64,000 nt of DNA, from positions 31,830 to 95,829 of the forward strand of contig JAACJQ010000056.1 in assembly GCA_016879935.1 (NCBI GenBank), written 5' to 3'. The notes under the pieces were generated by a model that worked only from the letters and a program-made list of their open reading frames with translations, did not search any database and had not been told where the DNA came from. The translations under genes and the position numbers were made by a program. This DNA comes from Archangiaceae bacterium (lineage in GTDB: Bacteria; Myxococcota; Myxococcia; Myxococcales; Myxococcaceae). This document shows, in pieces, positions 50,172 to 59,569 of this stretch (its first letter is position 1; every line of letters begins with the position of its first letter).

Positions 50172-51509
50172 ATGCGCTCTGCACTCGTTCGTCGTGGGCT
50201 GGTGTTCGCTGCCTCACTCGCCGTCGGGTGCTCCGCGCCGACAGGGCCCGGCACCACCGGCGGAGGTTCTGCGGGAGGCACGTCGAGCACGACGGGTGGC
50301 GGAACGTCAGGCACGGGCGGCGGCACCTCGGGCACCGGAGGAGGAACGTCGGGGACCGGTGGTGGCTCGGTCTCGGCGGGTGGTTCAGCGGCGGGCGGCG
50401 CTGCGGGAGGAGCGGTCACGCCCTCGATGCAGGCCATCACGGCGCTCTCGGCGGGCGACGTCTCGACCTGCGCGGTGCTCGCGAACAAGACGGTGAAGTG
50501 CTGGGGCCGCAACAACGAAGGCCAGCTCGGCAACGACTCCACGATGGACAGCGTTCGGCCGGTCGCGGTGATGGGCCTCACCACGGCGACGCAGGTGTCG
50601 GTTGGCTACGAACACGCGTGCGCCCGCCTCGAAGACGGCACCGCGCGCTGCTGGGGGAGCAATTCGACCGGCCAACTGGGCAACAACTCCACGACGCGCA
50701 GCCTGGTGCCGGTGACGGTGATGGGCCTGTCGAACGTCGCGTCGATTCACGCCGGCGTCTACATCAGCTGCGCCCGCCTCACCGATGGAACGGTCTCGTG
50801 CTGGGGCCGCGGTGGTGACACTGGCAACGGCATCGTCGCCAACACGCTGGTGCCCGTCGCGGTGCAGAACCTCGCCAACGTCACCCAGCTCTCGATTGCG
50901 CCGAACTCGGGCACGGCCACGCCGGTGCACGTCTGCGGAGTGCGCGGCGACGGCACGGCCTTCTGCTGGGGCGCCAACGAAGACGGCCAGTGCGGCGACG
51001 GCACGCAGAACTCCGCCCGCCGGCCGGTGAACGTGATGGGCATCACCGACGCGCTCGAGATCTCCGCCGGAGGCACGCACGCCTGCGCGCGTCGCACGAG
51101 CGGCTTGTTCTGCTGGGGAACGGCGCCGCAGATTGGTGACGGCACCGTGGAGCGCAAGTTCGTGCCGACGCGCGTGATGACGACCGAGACCGTCGACCAG
51201 CTCGAGGTGGGCGGCAGCTTCTCGCTCGCGCGCACGCCAGCGAAGGGCCTCATCTGCTGGGGCCAGAACGGGCGCGGGGGCTGTGGCGATGCAGCGGCCT
51301 TCACGCCGGGCGGGCCTTCGTACTCGTCGCCCATCACCAGCCGGCAGACCGACGTGGCCTTCTTCTCGTCTGGAGACGCCCACGCCTGCGCGTACGTCGC
51401 TGCGACGCAGGTCACCTGGTGCTGGGGCTCGAACGACTACGGCGAGATTGGGTACGGCACGCCGACGCAGCCGACCCGCACGTCGACGCCCGACTTCGTG
51501 CGCTGGTGA
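50172..51509 (+). CDS. RCC1-repeat lipoprotein
   Basis: The 445-residue lipoprotein has the lipobox AVGC (Cys20), a long Gly/Thr/Ser linker (GGGTSGTGGGTSGTGGG) and then six to seven RCC1 repeats from about residue 85. Each repeat has a CWGxNxxGQLGN-type core (CWGRNNEGQLGNDST, CWGSNSTGQLGNNST). This makes a beta-propeller, probably for protein binding at the cell surface. Paired cysteines in the repeats may be disulfide-bonded. ATG at 50172 sets the signal peptide; it converges on the PHP-family remnant. Confidence 0.88.
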   Translation: MRSALVRRGLVFAASLAVGCSAPTGPGTTGGGSAGGTSSTTGGGTSGTGGGTSGTGGGTSGTGGGSVSAGGSAAGGAAGGAVTPSMQAITALSAGDVSTCAVLANKTVKCWGRNNEGQLGNDSTMDSVRPVAVMGLTTATQVSVGYEHACARLEDGTARCWGSNSTGQLGNNSTTRSLVPVTVMGLSNVASIHAGVYISCARLTDGTVSCWGRGGDTGNGIVANTLVPVAVQNLANVTQLSIAPNSGTATPVHVCGVRGDGTAFCWGANEDGQCGDGTQNSARRPVNVMGITDALEISAGGTHACARRTSGLFCWGTAPQIGDGTVERKFVPTRVMTTETVDQLEVGGSFSLARTPAKGLICWGQNGRGGCGDAAAFTPGGPSYSSPITSRQTDVAFFSSGDAHACAYVAATQVTWCWGSNDYGEIGYGTPTQPTRTSTPDFVRW

Positions 51510-51515
51510 ATTCGC

Positions 51516-51971
51516 TCAGTCGTGGCGGTGCTCGATGAGCTTGCGAATCGCATTGCCCAGCTCGTCGGTCGTCGGCACCTTCGGCTTCGGCGCCGGCACG
51601 TTCGGCACCCGCAACGGCTGACCCGGCTTGAGCGGGAAGTCGTCGTAGCGGCCCGAGCCGTCGGCATCGATGAGAATGGCGTTCGAGTACGCGATGGGCA
51701 CGTTGCCATGCAGGGGCCGCATCGTGCGCGTGGTGCCGCGCGCCATCACCACGTACCAGGTGTCTTTCGCCGGCCTGAGCACGAACTTCTCGACGAGGTG
51801 CATGCGGCGCAGGTTGGTGCCGGCGACGGGCTCGACCGGCGGCGTGGCGATGATTTTCCGATCGAGCGCGCGTGCGTCGGGCCAGGTCGAGTTCGTCTCG
51901 CCGTTCACCGCGTCGCGGCCGGTGGCGTGGCTGAAGACCTCGAGGCGGTCGACGAGCATCCACTCCGGGCC
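51516..51971 (-). pseudogene. Detached C-terminal part of the PHP-family lipoprotein (after an in-frame amber codon)
   Basis: This frame continues, without shift, the 845-residue protein that ends at the TAG of 51974-51972. The reading goes VELTVDV, stop, GPEWMLVDRLEVFSHATG, and the sequence after the stop looks like the ordinary continuation of that domain (a beta strand PEWMLVDRLEVF). A CAG to TAG change would explain it. An ATG at 51959 could still start a 147-residue product, but no ribosome site is obvious. Downstream sequence is intact to its own TGA, so decay is recent or the stop is read through. Confidence 0.7.
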
Positions 51972-54509
51972 CTACACGTCGACGGTGAGCTCGACCGCGT
52001 CGTTCGCGGCGACCGAGAGGGTGCCACCGATGCCCACGGCCGCGCCCACCGGCATCATGGCGCCGTCGAGCTTCTTCGCCGTCACCTGCAGCAGCGGCCC
52101 GTTCGTCACGAAGGCCTGCTGCGTGCGAATGGCCTCGGCGAACTGGGCCGGCTGGAACGTCGTGGGCGTGTCGTTGACCACCTTCGCGTACGTGCGCGAG
52201 TAGCCGGGCGCATCGCTGAAGGGCTTGTGCGTGTCCGACACGCCAGTGGCCGTACGCACCGTGCCGCGCGAGAGAAAGGTCATCCAGTCGTTGAGCACGG
52301 CGTTGCTCGGACCGGTGCCGTTGGCGGTCTCGACGGCGTCGAAGCCGTCACCGAGCAGCTTCGTGTCGTTGGCCGTCGCGTCGGCGGCGGGCGCCATGCC
52401 GAACTGCGCCGGATCTCCGTGCGTGGCGAGCGTGGCCGTGTCGACCTTGAGCTGACTGAGCACGCCGCTGCTGCCGCGCGGGTGGTTCAGCTGCACGACG
52501 GCGCCCGGGTGCTCGGCCTTGATGCCCGAGAACACCTGAGGCATTCGCATCGACGGAGCGTCTTCTCCGCCAGCGTGGTCGAACGCGCCGCCGTTGGGCA
52601 GCTCGGGGTTCCGCTTCAGCGGGAAGGTGTTGAAGTGGCCGTGCGTGAAGGTCGTCACCTCTTCACCAATCATCGTGGCCATCAGGTTCTCGGCGTTGAG
52701 GGCGCGCACCACGGGGGCGAAGTCGGTGATGACTTCGTGGTCGGTCGAGAGCAGCACGTCGACGCCCTCGGCGAGGAAGTTGGCGGCCCGCAGTTCGTTG
52801 AGCACGGCGCTGTCGGAGCTCGCCACCGCGTGCACGTGCAGGTCGGCTGACATCCACCCCGGGGTCTCGACGACGCGGTCGACGACGGCGCTGATGGTGG
52901 CGTTGGTGGTGCGCAGGTCGACGGGCTCTCCGCGCATCGGCCAGGCGTCGGGCCAGGTGCTGTACTCGGGGCCGCGCGAGACGACGGCAGCGTACTCACC
53001 GGGCGGGAGCGTCAGCGTGAGCTGGCCGGTGACGGGCACGTAGCCGACCGCCGCAGCGCCCATCTCGGGCGGGTCGACGAGCAGGTGCTGCTTCCACGTC
53101 TGTGCATCGAAGGGGCAGGGCGCGGGCGTACAGAACACGGTCACCTTGGCGGGCACGGGCGAGTTCGCGAGGTTCTTCACGTTGACGGTGAGCGTGCGGC
53201 TGGTGCCCTGGGTGAGCGCGACCTGCGTGGTCTGGCCCTCGGTGATGGTGAACGTCGCCGCGGTGCCGATGGTGGTGCCCTCTTTCGAGGCGCTCGCCCG
53301 GTACTCGCCCGGAGCCAGGTTCGCGCGGCCCTTTCCCTGCGTGTCGGTCACCACCAGCGTCGTCATCAGCCCCGACGAGACCTCGGTGATGCTCACGCGT
53401 GCTTCGCCAGGCGTCGAGACGGTGAACTCGGCCGTGCCCGTGGCGGTGCCTTCGGTCGCCTGAATCACGTCGCTGATGCCGGCGATGTCTTTGGCGATGA
53501 TGAAGTCGCGCACGTAGTGGCGCTTCTCCTTTGCGAGCACGTTGAACGAGCCGGGGCGAATCTCGGCCGCGGGGTCGAACCACGACAGCAGGCCCTGAAG
53601 GTTCTCGCCTTCGAGGAAGAGGCCGACGACGCCGCCGTAGCCGATGGCTGCGTTCGCCTTCACGGGCTTCGTCGCGTCGCGGAACGACATGGTGCGCAGG
53701 CCGTAGGCGACGCCGTCACCCTGCGAGGCGATCCACTTCGACTTGTCGGCGAGGCAGTTGGTGTCGTCGAGCTTGCTGGTGCCGATGCCGTTCTGGCAGC
53801 CGCCCGGGTTGAAGAGCTCGAAGGCGCCGACATCCATCAGCTCGATGAGCGGCAACTTCACCGTCTCGCTCGAGTCGTTGCAGAAGGCCGACAACATGCG
53901 CACGCGCGACTCGCCGGGAGAGAGCACGAAGTAGGTCGTCAGCCGCACGTTCACCGGCGCCGACGGGTCGATGACGGGCTCGAGAGGAAGACCGGCGACG
54001 TTGTTGAGCAGGAGCTTCAGGTTCAGCAGGTCGTGGGCGACGTCTTTGCCCGAGGCCGCGATGATGGCGGGGCCTCCCTGCGAGCCATCGGAGAGCACCT
54101 CGAGGTCGGTCACGCTCGAGAGCCGGCCCAGTGAATAGAAGAGGGCCATGCGGCCGAACGCGTCACGGCCGGCGGTGCCTTCGGGGCGCACGAGGTCGGC
54201 GTCGACGATGTTGCCGCCCGAGAGCGTGGGCCCGACGGTGCGGCCGGGCTGCTCGACGATGACGCGCACCTTGTCGTTCTGCAGGAGCACGTCTCCGTTG
54301 CGGCCCTGGGCGTTGCTGCCGCCGATGAGCTGCGCGGCCGACTCGACCTTCTTCGCGCTCGCACCGGAGCCCTCGTACGAGAAGAGCCCGGTCGCCTTGA
54401 GGTCGACTTCACAGCGACGTGGGTTGGTCGGGCCGCCTCCGCCACCCGGCTTCGGACAACCCGCGAGAACCACGACCAACGACGCGACGACGAGACGAGC
54501 CTGTTGCAT
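51972..54509 (-). CDS. CehA/McbA-type PHP metallohydrolase lipoprotein (truncated by amber stop)
   Basis: The 845-residue lipoprotein has the lipobox LAGC (Cys18) and Ig/carboxypeptidase-regulatory-like beta modules in the middle (RVSITEVSSGLMTTLVVTDT). A PHP domain runs from about 545: DLHVHAVASSDS, STDHEVITDF, VVQLNHPRG and TGVSDTH, which carry the metal-binding His and Asp residues. The family includes carbaryl hydrolase CehA and phosphoesterases. The PHP domain itself is complete; only the segment after it is cut off by TAG at 51974. ATG at 54509 was chosen for the signal peptide. Confidence 0.85.
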   Translation of the reverse strand: MQQARLVVASLVVVLAGCPKPGGGGGPTNPRRCEVDLKATGLFSYEGSGASAKKVESAAQLIGGSNAQGRNGDVLLQNDKVRVIVEQPGRTVGPTLSGGNIVDADLVRPEGTAGRDAFGRMALFYSLGRLSSVTDLEVLSDGSQGGPAIIAASGKDVAHDLLNLKLLLNNVAGLPLEPVIDPSAPVNVRLTTYFVLSPGESRVRMLSAFCNDSSETVKLPLIELMDVGAFELFNPGGCQNGIGTSKLDDTNCLADKSKWIASQGDGVAYGLRTMSFRDATKPVKANAAIGYGGVVGLFLEGENLQGLLSWFDPAAEIRPGSFNVLAKEKRHYVRDFIIAKDIAGISDVIQATEGTATGTAEFTVSTPGEARVSITEVSSGLMTTLVVTDTQGKGRANLAPGEYRASASKEGTTIGTAATFTITEGQTTQVALTQGTSRTLTVNVKNLANSPVPAKVTVFCTPAPCPFDAQTWKQHLLVDPPEMGAAAVGYVPVTGQLTLTLPPGEYAAVVSRGPEYSTWPDAWPMRGEPVDLRTTNATISAVVDRVVETPGWMSADLHVHAVASSDSAVLNELRAANFLAEGVDVLLSTDHEVITDFAPVVRALNAENLMATMIGEEVTTFTHGHFNTFPLKRNPELPNGGAFDHAGGEDAPSMRMPQVFSGIKAEHPGAVVQLNHPRGSSGVLSQLKVDTATLATHGDPAQFGMAPAADATANDTKLLGDGFDAVETANGTGPSNAVLNDWMTFLSRGTVRTATGVSDTHKPFSDAPGYSRTYAKVVNDTPTTFQPAQFAEAIRTQQAFVTNGPLLQVTAKKLDGAMMPVGAAVGIGGTLSVAANDAVELTVDV

Positions 54510-54621
54510 GCGCGTGACAAAGCGCAGCGAGCGGGCGCCCACAAGAGAGGGCCCGGCACTTCACGACGCCCTGAGACGTGAGGAGCGGCTCGGCAGCGAC
54601 TGGGTGGAGTCGAACTGGCGA

Positions 54622-55113
54622 CTACAACCCGCCCGAGGGCGTGAGCGGCGGAGGCGCGGCTGGCAGCGCAGGCTCGACCGGAATCGGCATGGGCGGGTTC
54701 TCGAGCGAGTTCGACACCGCGTTCTTCGACGTGAGCCAGGCCCACAGGCCCCAGATCAGCATGCCGGCTCCGAGCGCCGCGGTGCCGCCCATCGAGACGA
54801 ACAGCGCGGTGCACCCCGACGACGACATCGACCCGCGCGCACAGAAGCCGCCGAGCACGGCGAGGTCGAGCCCGCCGCCGCCCAGCAGCAGACCACCGAG
54901 CAACGCGACGACGTTTCCCGGGTGGTCGATGTCTCGCACCTCGGCTCGCTTCACGATCGACTCGAGGCCGTACTGGTTTCGAAGGAGCAGCACGTCGCGG
55001 TCGCCACCGATGATCTCTGCTTCGACCGACTTCTTGTCCCGCGTCAGAACCGTGGCGGTGGTCGAGCAGCTCGACGTGACGACGAACAGCACCACCGGAA
55101 CGAGCCTGCGCAT
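54622..55113 (-). CDS. Small lipoprotein with membrane segments, unknown function
   Basis: The 163-residue protein has the lipobox TSSC (Cys16), a short beta domain (TRDKKSVEAEIIGGDRDVLL, then LRNQYGLESIVKRAEV) and Gly-rich hydrophobic helices at about 70-125 (VVALLGGLLLGGGGLDLAVL, GTAALGAGMLIWGLWAWL). The tail is Pro-rich. The N-terminal part recalls small domains that respond to cell-wall or lipid status, without a clear family. Divergent from the gene at 55207. Confidence 0.7.
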   Translation of the reverse strand: MRRLVPVVLFVVTSSCSTTATVLTRDKKSVEAEIIGGDRDVLLLRNQYGLESIVKRAEVRDIDHPGNVVALLGGLLLGGGGLDLAVLGGFCARGSMSSSGCTALFVSMGGTAALGAGMLIWGLWAWLTSKNAVSNSLENPPMPIPVEPALPAAPPPLTPSGGL

Positions 55114-55206
55114 CGCGCCGAATCTCGCATCGTTCGGAGAGTGCGTCACCGGCCTACCTTGAGACTCGCCGCCCCGGTGCCGAAGCCATCGTGGGAGGCG
55201 GGACCG

Positions 55207-55686
55207 ATGACTGGCTTTGCACGAGAGGTGGAAGCACGCAGGCAACTCGACGTGGCGCTGGCCGATGCGCTCGTCACCACGTCGTCGGGTGTGCTCGTGC
55301 TGATCGAGCCCCTCGTGCCCGTCTCGCTGCTCCCAGCAGGGTTTCTCGAGGCGCTGGGGACGCAAGTGTCCCCTCCCGCTGCGCTGCACGTGGTGAGCGA
55401 CGACTTGATCGCGCTCGTCTGCCCCAGCGCCTCGCTCTTCGACGGTTGGTCGCTCGTCGGGTCTCTGCGCCAGCACTTCGGAGAACACCACGTGATGGTG
55501 AACGTGGGCCTCTCGTCGTGGCCGATGCAGGGGCCGACGATGACCGACGTGTTCGCTGCCGCCGTCGCGGGCCTCGTCGATGACCGCTGCTGCCTCAAGG
55601 CCGACGAGCCCGACGAAGAGCGCCACGTCGAGATCGAAGGTGACGTGCACGCGTGGTCGATGGTGGGCGAGTTCCTCTCGGCCTGA
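55207..55686 (+). CDS. Hypothetical protein with a degenerate GGDEF-like fold
   Basis: The 159-residue protein is not assigned to a family with confidence. Between about 60 and 130 the order SDDLIALVCPSASLFDGWSL, a helix, MVNVGLSSWPMQGPTMTDVF and AAAVAGLVDD follows the layout of a diguanylate cyclase core, but the GG(D/E)EF loop itself is absent. If this reading is right it binds, and does not make, c-di-GMP or has lost activity. ATG at 55207 has GGGAGG upstream. Confidence 0.55.
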   Translation: MTGFAREVEARRQLDVALADALVTTSSGVLVLIEPLVPVSLLPAGFLEALGTQVSPPAALHVVSDDLIALVCPSASLFDGWSLVGSLRQHFGEHHVMVNVGLSSWPMQGPTMTDVFAAAVAGLVDDRCCLKADEPDEERHVEIEGDVHAWSMVGEFLSA

Positions 55687-55771
55687 CGTCGCACTGCGCC
55701 AGCGAAGACGCTTCCCACGCGGGGCACGCACGGAGACACTCCGCGCGCCTGAACGCCAAGGGAGCCGTCAC

Positions 55772-56857
55772 ATGAAGAAGATCGCCGTCCTCACCTCGGG
55801 TGGAGACTCGCCCGGAATGAACGCCGCGATTCGCGCCATCACCAAGCTCGCCGCCTCGAAGGGCGTGCAGGTGCTCGGCGCCATGGAGGGCTACGAAGGC
55901 CTGATGGACGGGAACTTTCGTGAGCTCACGAAGGTGCTCTCCGACGGCGTGGTGACGGTCGACGTCGAGGTCGACGCGGCAGGCGGGCAGGGCGGCACCA
56001 TCATCGGCTCGGCGCGCAGCCTGCGCTTCCGCGAAGCCGAGGGCCGCGCGCAGGCCAACATGCAGATGGTGAAGCACGGCCTCGAGGGGCTCGTCGTCAT
56101 CGGCGGTAACGGCTCGCTCACGGGCGCGCACATCTTCGCAGGCGAGTCGGGCCTGCCGGTCATCGGCATTCCGGGCTCCATCGACAACGACATCGGCTGC
56201 ACCGCGCTCTGCCTCGGCGTCGACACGGCGCTCAACACCATCGTCGACGCGTGCGACCACATCTCCGACACCGCGCGCGCGCATCGCCGGGCCTTCGTCG
56301 TCGAGGTGATGGGCCGTGACTGCGGCTACCTCGCCATGGCCAGCGCCATCGCGCTCGCCGCCGACGCCGTGTTGATTCGTGAGCAGGGCAAGAGCGAGGA
56401 GCAGCTCATCGCCGACCTCTCCAACGTCATTCGCAACGGCTACGCGCGCGGCAAGCGGCGCATTCTCATCATCAAGGCCGAAGGGGTGCAGGTGCCGTGT
56501 ACGCGGCTGGTGCGCATGACCGAGGAGTCGATGCGCGCCGACATGCCGAACGTCGAGATTCGCGCGACGGTGCTCGGCCACGTGGTGCGCGGCGGCAACC
56601 CCAGCTACCAGGACCGCGCCATCGCGGGGCGGCTCGGCTTCGCGGCAGTGGGCGCGCTGCTGCGTGGCCTCTCCGACTCCATGGCCGCGTGGCTCCCGCC
56701 CGTGCAGGGAGGCATGCCCACCGAAGACTCGTCGGTGCAGATGTTCTCGCTCGACCGCGTGCTGACCGAGACCGCGGCCGTCATCGATGGCTCGAGCCCG
56801 GTGACGAAGCGCCGCCTCGCGTTGATGGAGAAGGCCTCGGGCGTGCTGGCGCTCTGA
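55772..56857 (+). CDS. pfkA: 6-phosphofructokinase (ATP type)
   Basis: The 361-residue glycolytic kinase has TSGGDSPGMNAAIR, GGNGS at the nucleotide site (Gly and not Asp after the loop, favouring ATP over pyrophosphate), PGSIDNDIG with the catalytic Asp, GVDTALNTIVDACD and EVMGRDCG. Length is slightly above the bacterial ATP-PFK norm of about 320. ATG at 55772 has GGGAG upstream. It converges on the glycosidase-like gene with seven bases between. Confidence 0.93.
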   Translation: MKKIAVLTSGGDSPGMNAAIRAITKLAASKGVQVLGAMEGYEGLMDGNFRELTKVLSDGVVTVDVEVDAAGGQGGTIIGSARSLRFREAEGRAQANMQMVKHGLEGLVVIGGNGSLTGAHIFAGESGLPVIGIPGSIDNDIGCTALCLGVDTALNTIVDACDHISDTARAHRRAFVVEVMGRDCGYLAMASAIALAADAVLIREQGKSEEQLIADLSNVIRNGYARGKRRILIIKAEGVQVPCTRLVRMTEESMRADMPNVEIRATVLGHVVRGGNPSYQDRAIAGRLGFAAVGALLRGLSDSMAAWLPPVQGGMPTEDSSVQMFSLDRVLTETAAVIDGSSPVTKRRLALMEKASGVLAL

Positions 56858-56864
56858 CGCGCCG

Positions 56865-58895
56865 TCAGAGCACGCAGGCGGGAATGAAGAGGCCTTCGCC
56901 CAGCAGCAGGTTGCGCACCTGCGCGCGCTCGCGTTTCCAGAAGCACAACGTGTCGGCCTCGCGCAGGTAGCCGTAGTCGTAGAAGGTCGGGTTGTCGTTG
57001 TTGCGCAGAATCTCGACACCGTCGGGGTCCCACAGGGCGTTTCGCCGGCGACGAACGATGGTCTCGGCCTTCGCGAGCTCGTTCTCGGCGCTCTGCAGCA
57101 GCACCGTCGCGTCACCACCGTCGGCAGAGACGGCGACCGCGCGATACAGCGCGTGAATGAACCGGCTTCGGGCGGCGGTGATGGAGAAGCCGTCGCTCAG
57201 CTCGGCGAGCCATGGGTTGTCGGTGGGCAGCCCGAGCGAAACGAGCTCGTCGTCGAGCGCCGTCTGCTGCGCCGCCAGCTGCTGCAACGGGTCGAGCACC
57301 CGCGTGACGAAGCTGGCGCGGTCGGTCGCCGTCATCGCGCGCACGTCGGTGAAGAGCACGCGGTCGGGCTGCGAGACGATGCCGCGCGCCTTGCCCACCT
57401 CGATGACCTCGTCGCGGCTGGCGAGGTACGCGGCGAGCCTGCGCGTGAGCAGCCCGTCGTATTGAACGTCGCCCAGCCGCCGCACGAGGTCGGCTGCCGC
57501 GAGGCCCTTTTCTCCGAACGGCGCGAACTGCTCGCGAACCGGCGCTTCCCACGTGGCGGGCAGCTCGTAGGTCATGCGCAGCGTCGCCACGTCGGTCTGC
57601 CAGTAGCCCCACTCCCAACCGGTGCTGAACAACACGTGCTGGCGAAGTCGGCCGGCCTCCGTGATGCGGGTGAGGTCGAGGTGCCGGCTCTTCATGTACA
57701 GCGGCAGGTACGTCGGCACGCTGTTGTCGAAGGCAATCCAGTACGCAGACTCCGGGTAGTAGGCGACGGGCTTGCCGGTGCGCACGCGGTCTTCGAGGAA
57801 CGCGCGGTGCTCGCTGAAGTCGTCGTGCAGGTACGCGCCGCCCGCGTCGTCGTAGAGGTTGTAGAAGAAGACGGTGTGCACCCACGGCACGATGGCCGGG
57901 TTCGCGTAGCGCACGAGGAAGTAATACAGCTGGCGCACGCCCATGTAGTCGACGCGCAGGTCGGGGAAGTTGCCGACGTGAACGCTGCACACCATCTCGA
58001 TGCCGGGCCGCACCCGCTGGAGCGCCGCGTACGTCTCGTCGACCTTCTGAACGAGCTGCGCAGGGTCGGCCTTGAAGAACTCTCCGAACGCCACCTGCAC
58101 CGAGGCGTACGGCGTCTCGTCGAGCAGCACGTGGAGCCGCCGCTCAAGCTCGGCCATCGCGGTGGGGCTCGTCTCGTCGTCGATGAGGTCGAACGAGAGC
58201 TGCAGGTTCGCCTTGCCGAACAGCTGAATCGCGATGCCGAGGTCGACGCCGCGTGAGGTGGCGTAGCCGAGAATCTGCTTCGTGTGCGCGCGCCAGGCCC
58301 GCGTCTTCTCGTCGTCGTTGGTGATGTCGTCGAGCGCGTACATCGAGACGAAGTTGCCGCGGTTCTTCACCACGAAGTCGATGGTACGCCGCGCGCCCTC
58401 GAGGTTCTTCGCCGAGGGAACCCAGAAGTCGTACAGCGCCTCGATGGGGTGCAGCGTGTGCAGGTGCAGTCCGCGTCGAACGTCGACTCGAGGCGCGTGC
58501 TCCGTGCCGTAGACCGACTCGTCGATGCGCAGGAACTCGGGTGGCACGTACGTCTTCCACGGGTGGTGAAAGCGATAGCCGTGCAGCTCGAGCGCGTGCG
58601 CGACGCCATACTGAACGCCGAGCGGAAGACCGCCCGAGACGACGAGGCGGGAGCCGTCGCGATCGATGCGGTAGCAGTCGGTGCAGTCGGTGCGCTCGAC
58701 CACCGCCACCGTCACGCTCGTGCGGCCCGCGGTGGCCCTCGGTGTCGCGCTCGTCTGAGTCATCACGCGCGGGTCGGGAAGGAACTCGAGGCTCGCGCGC
58801 ACGAGCGGACTCGTGGCGTCGGTGGCGATGAAGTCGATGCCCACGGGTGGGCTCGCGCAGGCACCCAGCAGCAACAGAGCGAAGACGAGACGCAT
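56865..58895 (-). CDS. Glycoside-hydrolase-like lipoprotein (GH20/GH67-type plan)
   Basis: The 676-residue lipoprotein has the lipobox LGAC (Cys13). About 25-110 resembles the small alpha/beta domain that precedes the barrel in GH20 and GH67 enzymes (LVVSGGLPLGVQYGVAHALE). A TIM-barrel-like part follows (RRGLHLHTLHPIEALYDFW, FVSMYALDDITNDDE, SVHVGNFPDLRVDYMG), with a helical C-terminal domain. The exact family and the catalytic acids cannot be fixed by eye. It is probably an outer-membrane polysaccharide-binding or -cleaving protein. Confidence 0.72.
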   Translation of the reverse strand: MRLVFALLLLGACASPPVGIDFIATDATSPLVRASLEFLPDPRVMTQTSATPRATAGRTSVTVAVVERTDCTDCYRIDRDGSRLVVSGGLPLGVQYGVAHALELHGYRFHHPWKTYVPPEFLRIDESVYGTEHAPRVDVRRGLHLHTLHPIEALYDFWVPSAKNLEGARRTIDFVVKNRGNFVSMYALDDITNDDEKTRAWRAHTKQILGYATSRGVDLGIAIQLFGKANLQLSFDLIDDETSPTAMAELERRLHVLLDETPYASVQVAFGEFFKADPAQLVQKVDETYAALQRVRPGIEMVCSVHVGNFPDLRVDYMGVRQLYYFLVRYANPAIVPWVHTVFFYNLYDDAGGAYLHDDFSEHRAFLEDRVRTGKPVAYYPESAYWIAFDNSVPTYLPLYMKSRHLDLTRITEAGRLRQHVLFSTGWEWGYWQTDVATLRMTYELPATWEAPVREQFAPFGEKGLAAADLVRRLGDVQYDGLLTRRLAAYLASRDEVIEVGKARGIVSQPDRVLFTDVRAMTATDRASFVTRVLDPLQQLAAQQTALDDELVSLGLPTDNPWLAELSDGFSITAARSRFIHALYRAVAVSADGGDATVLLQSAENELAKAETIVRRRRNALWDPDGVEILRNNDNPTFYDYGYLREADTLCFWKRERAQVRNLLLGEGLFIPACVL

Positions 58896-58964
58896 TGGCG
58901 GGCAATCTACCCATCTGGTCCGCGCCGCAGCGGTGTCTCTCGTTGGTGACTATGCTGGTCCGTC

Positions 58965-59564
58965 GTGAAGCTGCGCGTCGCCCAGAAGATTCGAGACACC
59001 GAGGCCGAAGGGCCGGGCGTTCGCTACGCGCTCTGGGTGCAGGGCTGCACGATTCGCTGCCCGGGCTGCTGCAACCCCGAGATGTTCGTTCACGGGAAGG
59101 GCGGCGTCGAAGTCGAGGTCGCCGACCTCGCCGCAGAAATCCTCTCCACGCCACGCATCGAAGGCCTCTCGGTGCTCGGAGGCGAGCCGTTCGAACAGGC
59201 CGACGGCGTCGCCGAGCTGTGCCGCCTGGTGAAGGCGGGCGGCAAGACGGTGATGCTCTACAGCGGCTACACGCTGGCCGAGTTGCGCGAGCAAGCGAAG
59301 ACGAAGCCCGGTGTGCAGGCCATGCTCGACGTCGCCGATCTGCTGCTCGACGGCCGCTACGACGCGACGCAGCCCGAGAAGGCGCGCCGCTGGGTGGGCT
59401 CCACGAATCAACAGCTGCACTTCTTCACCACTGCGTACCGGCCCGACGAGCCGCGCTTCTGGAGCAGCAACACCGTCGAGCTGCGCCTCGAGAACGGGAA
59501 GCTCACCATCAACGGCTGGCCCGCTCCGGCCGACGTGCTGCGCCAATTTCTGCGAAGCTCCTGA
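58965..59564 (+). CDS. Radical-SAM 4Fe-4S single-cluster protein (NrdG-like activase)
   Basis: The 199-residue protein has the radical-SAM cysteines CTIRCPGC (Cys28, 32, 35), preceded by GPGVRYALWVQG and followed by LSVLGGEPFEQ, the SAM-binding GGE motif. This is the pattern of anaerobic ribonucleotide reductase activase and related glycyl-radical activases. No NrdD or glycyl-radical enzyme is nearby, so its partner is unknown. GTG at 58965. Five bases separate it from the next gene, and the three genes to 61011 form one operon. Confidence 0.85.
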   Translation: MKLRVAQKIRDTEAEGPGVRYALWVQGCTIRCPGCCNPEMFVHGKGGVEVEVADLAAEILSTPRIEGLSVLGGEPFEQADGVAELCRLVKAGGKTVMLYSGYTLAELREQAKTKPGVQAMLDVADLLLDGRYDATQPEKARRWVGSTNQQLHFFTTAYRPDEPRFWSSNTVELRLENGKLTINGWPAPADVLRQFLRSS

Positions 59565-59569
59565 CCCGC

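Noticed and set aside
51972..51974. Recoding of TAG as pyrrolysine
   Set aside because: No pyl genes in the window and no reason in this phylum; nonsense mutation or error is simpler, so it is only listed as a check.
54580..54625. A tRNA-like arm (GTTCGACTCC on the minus strand)
   Set aside because: The flanking bases do not form the T-stem or acceptor stem, and no D or anticodon arm is found.
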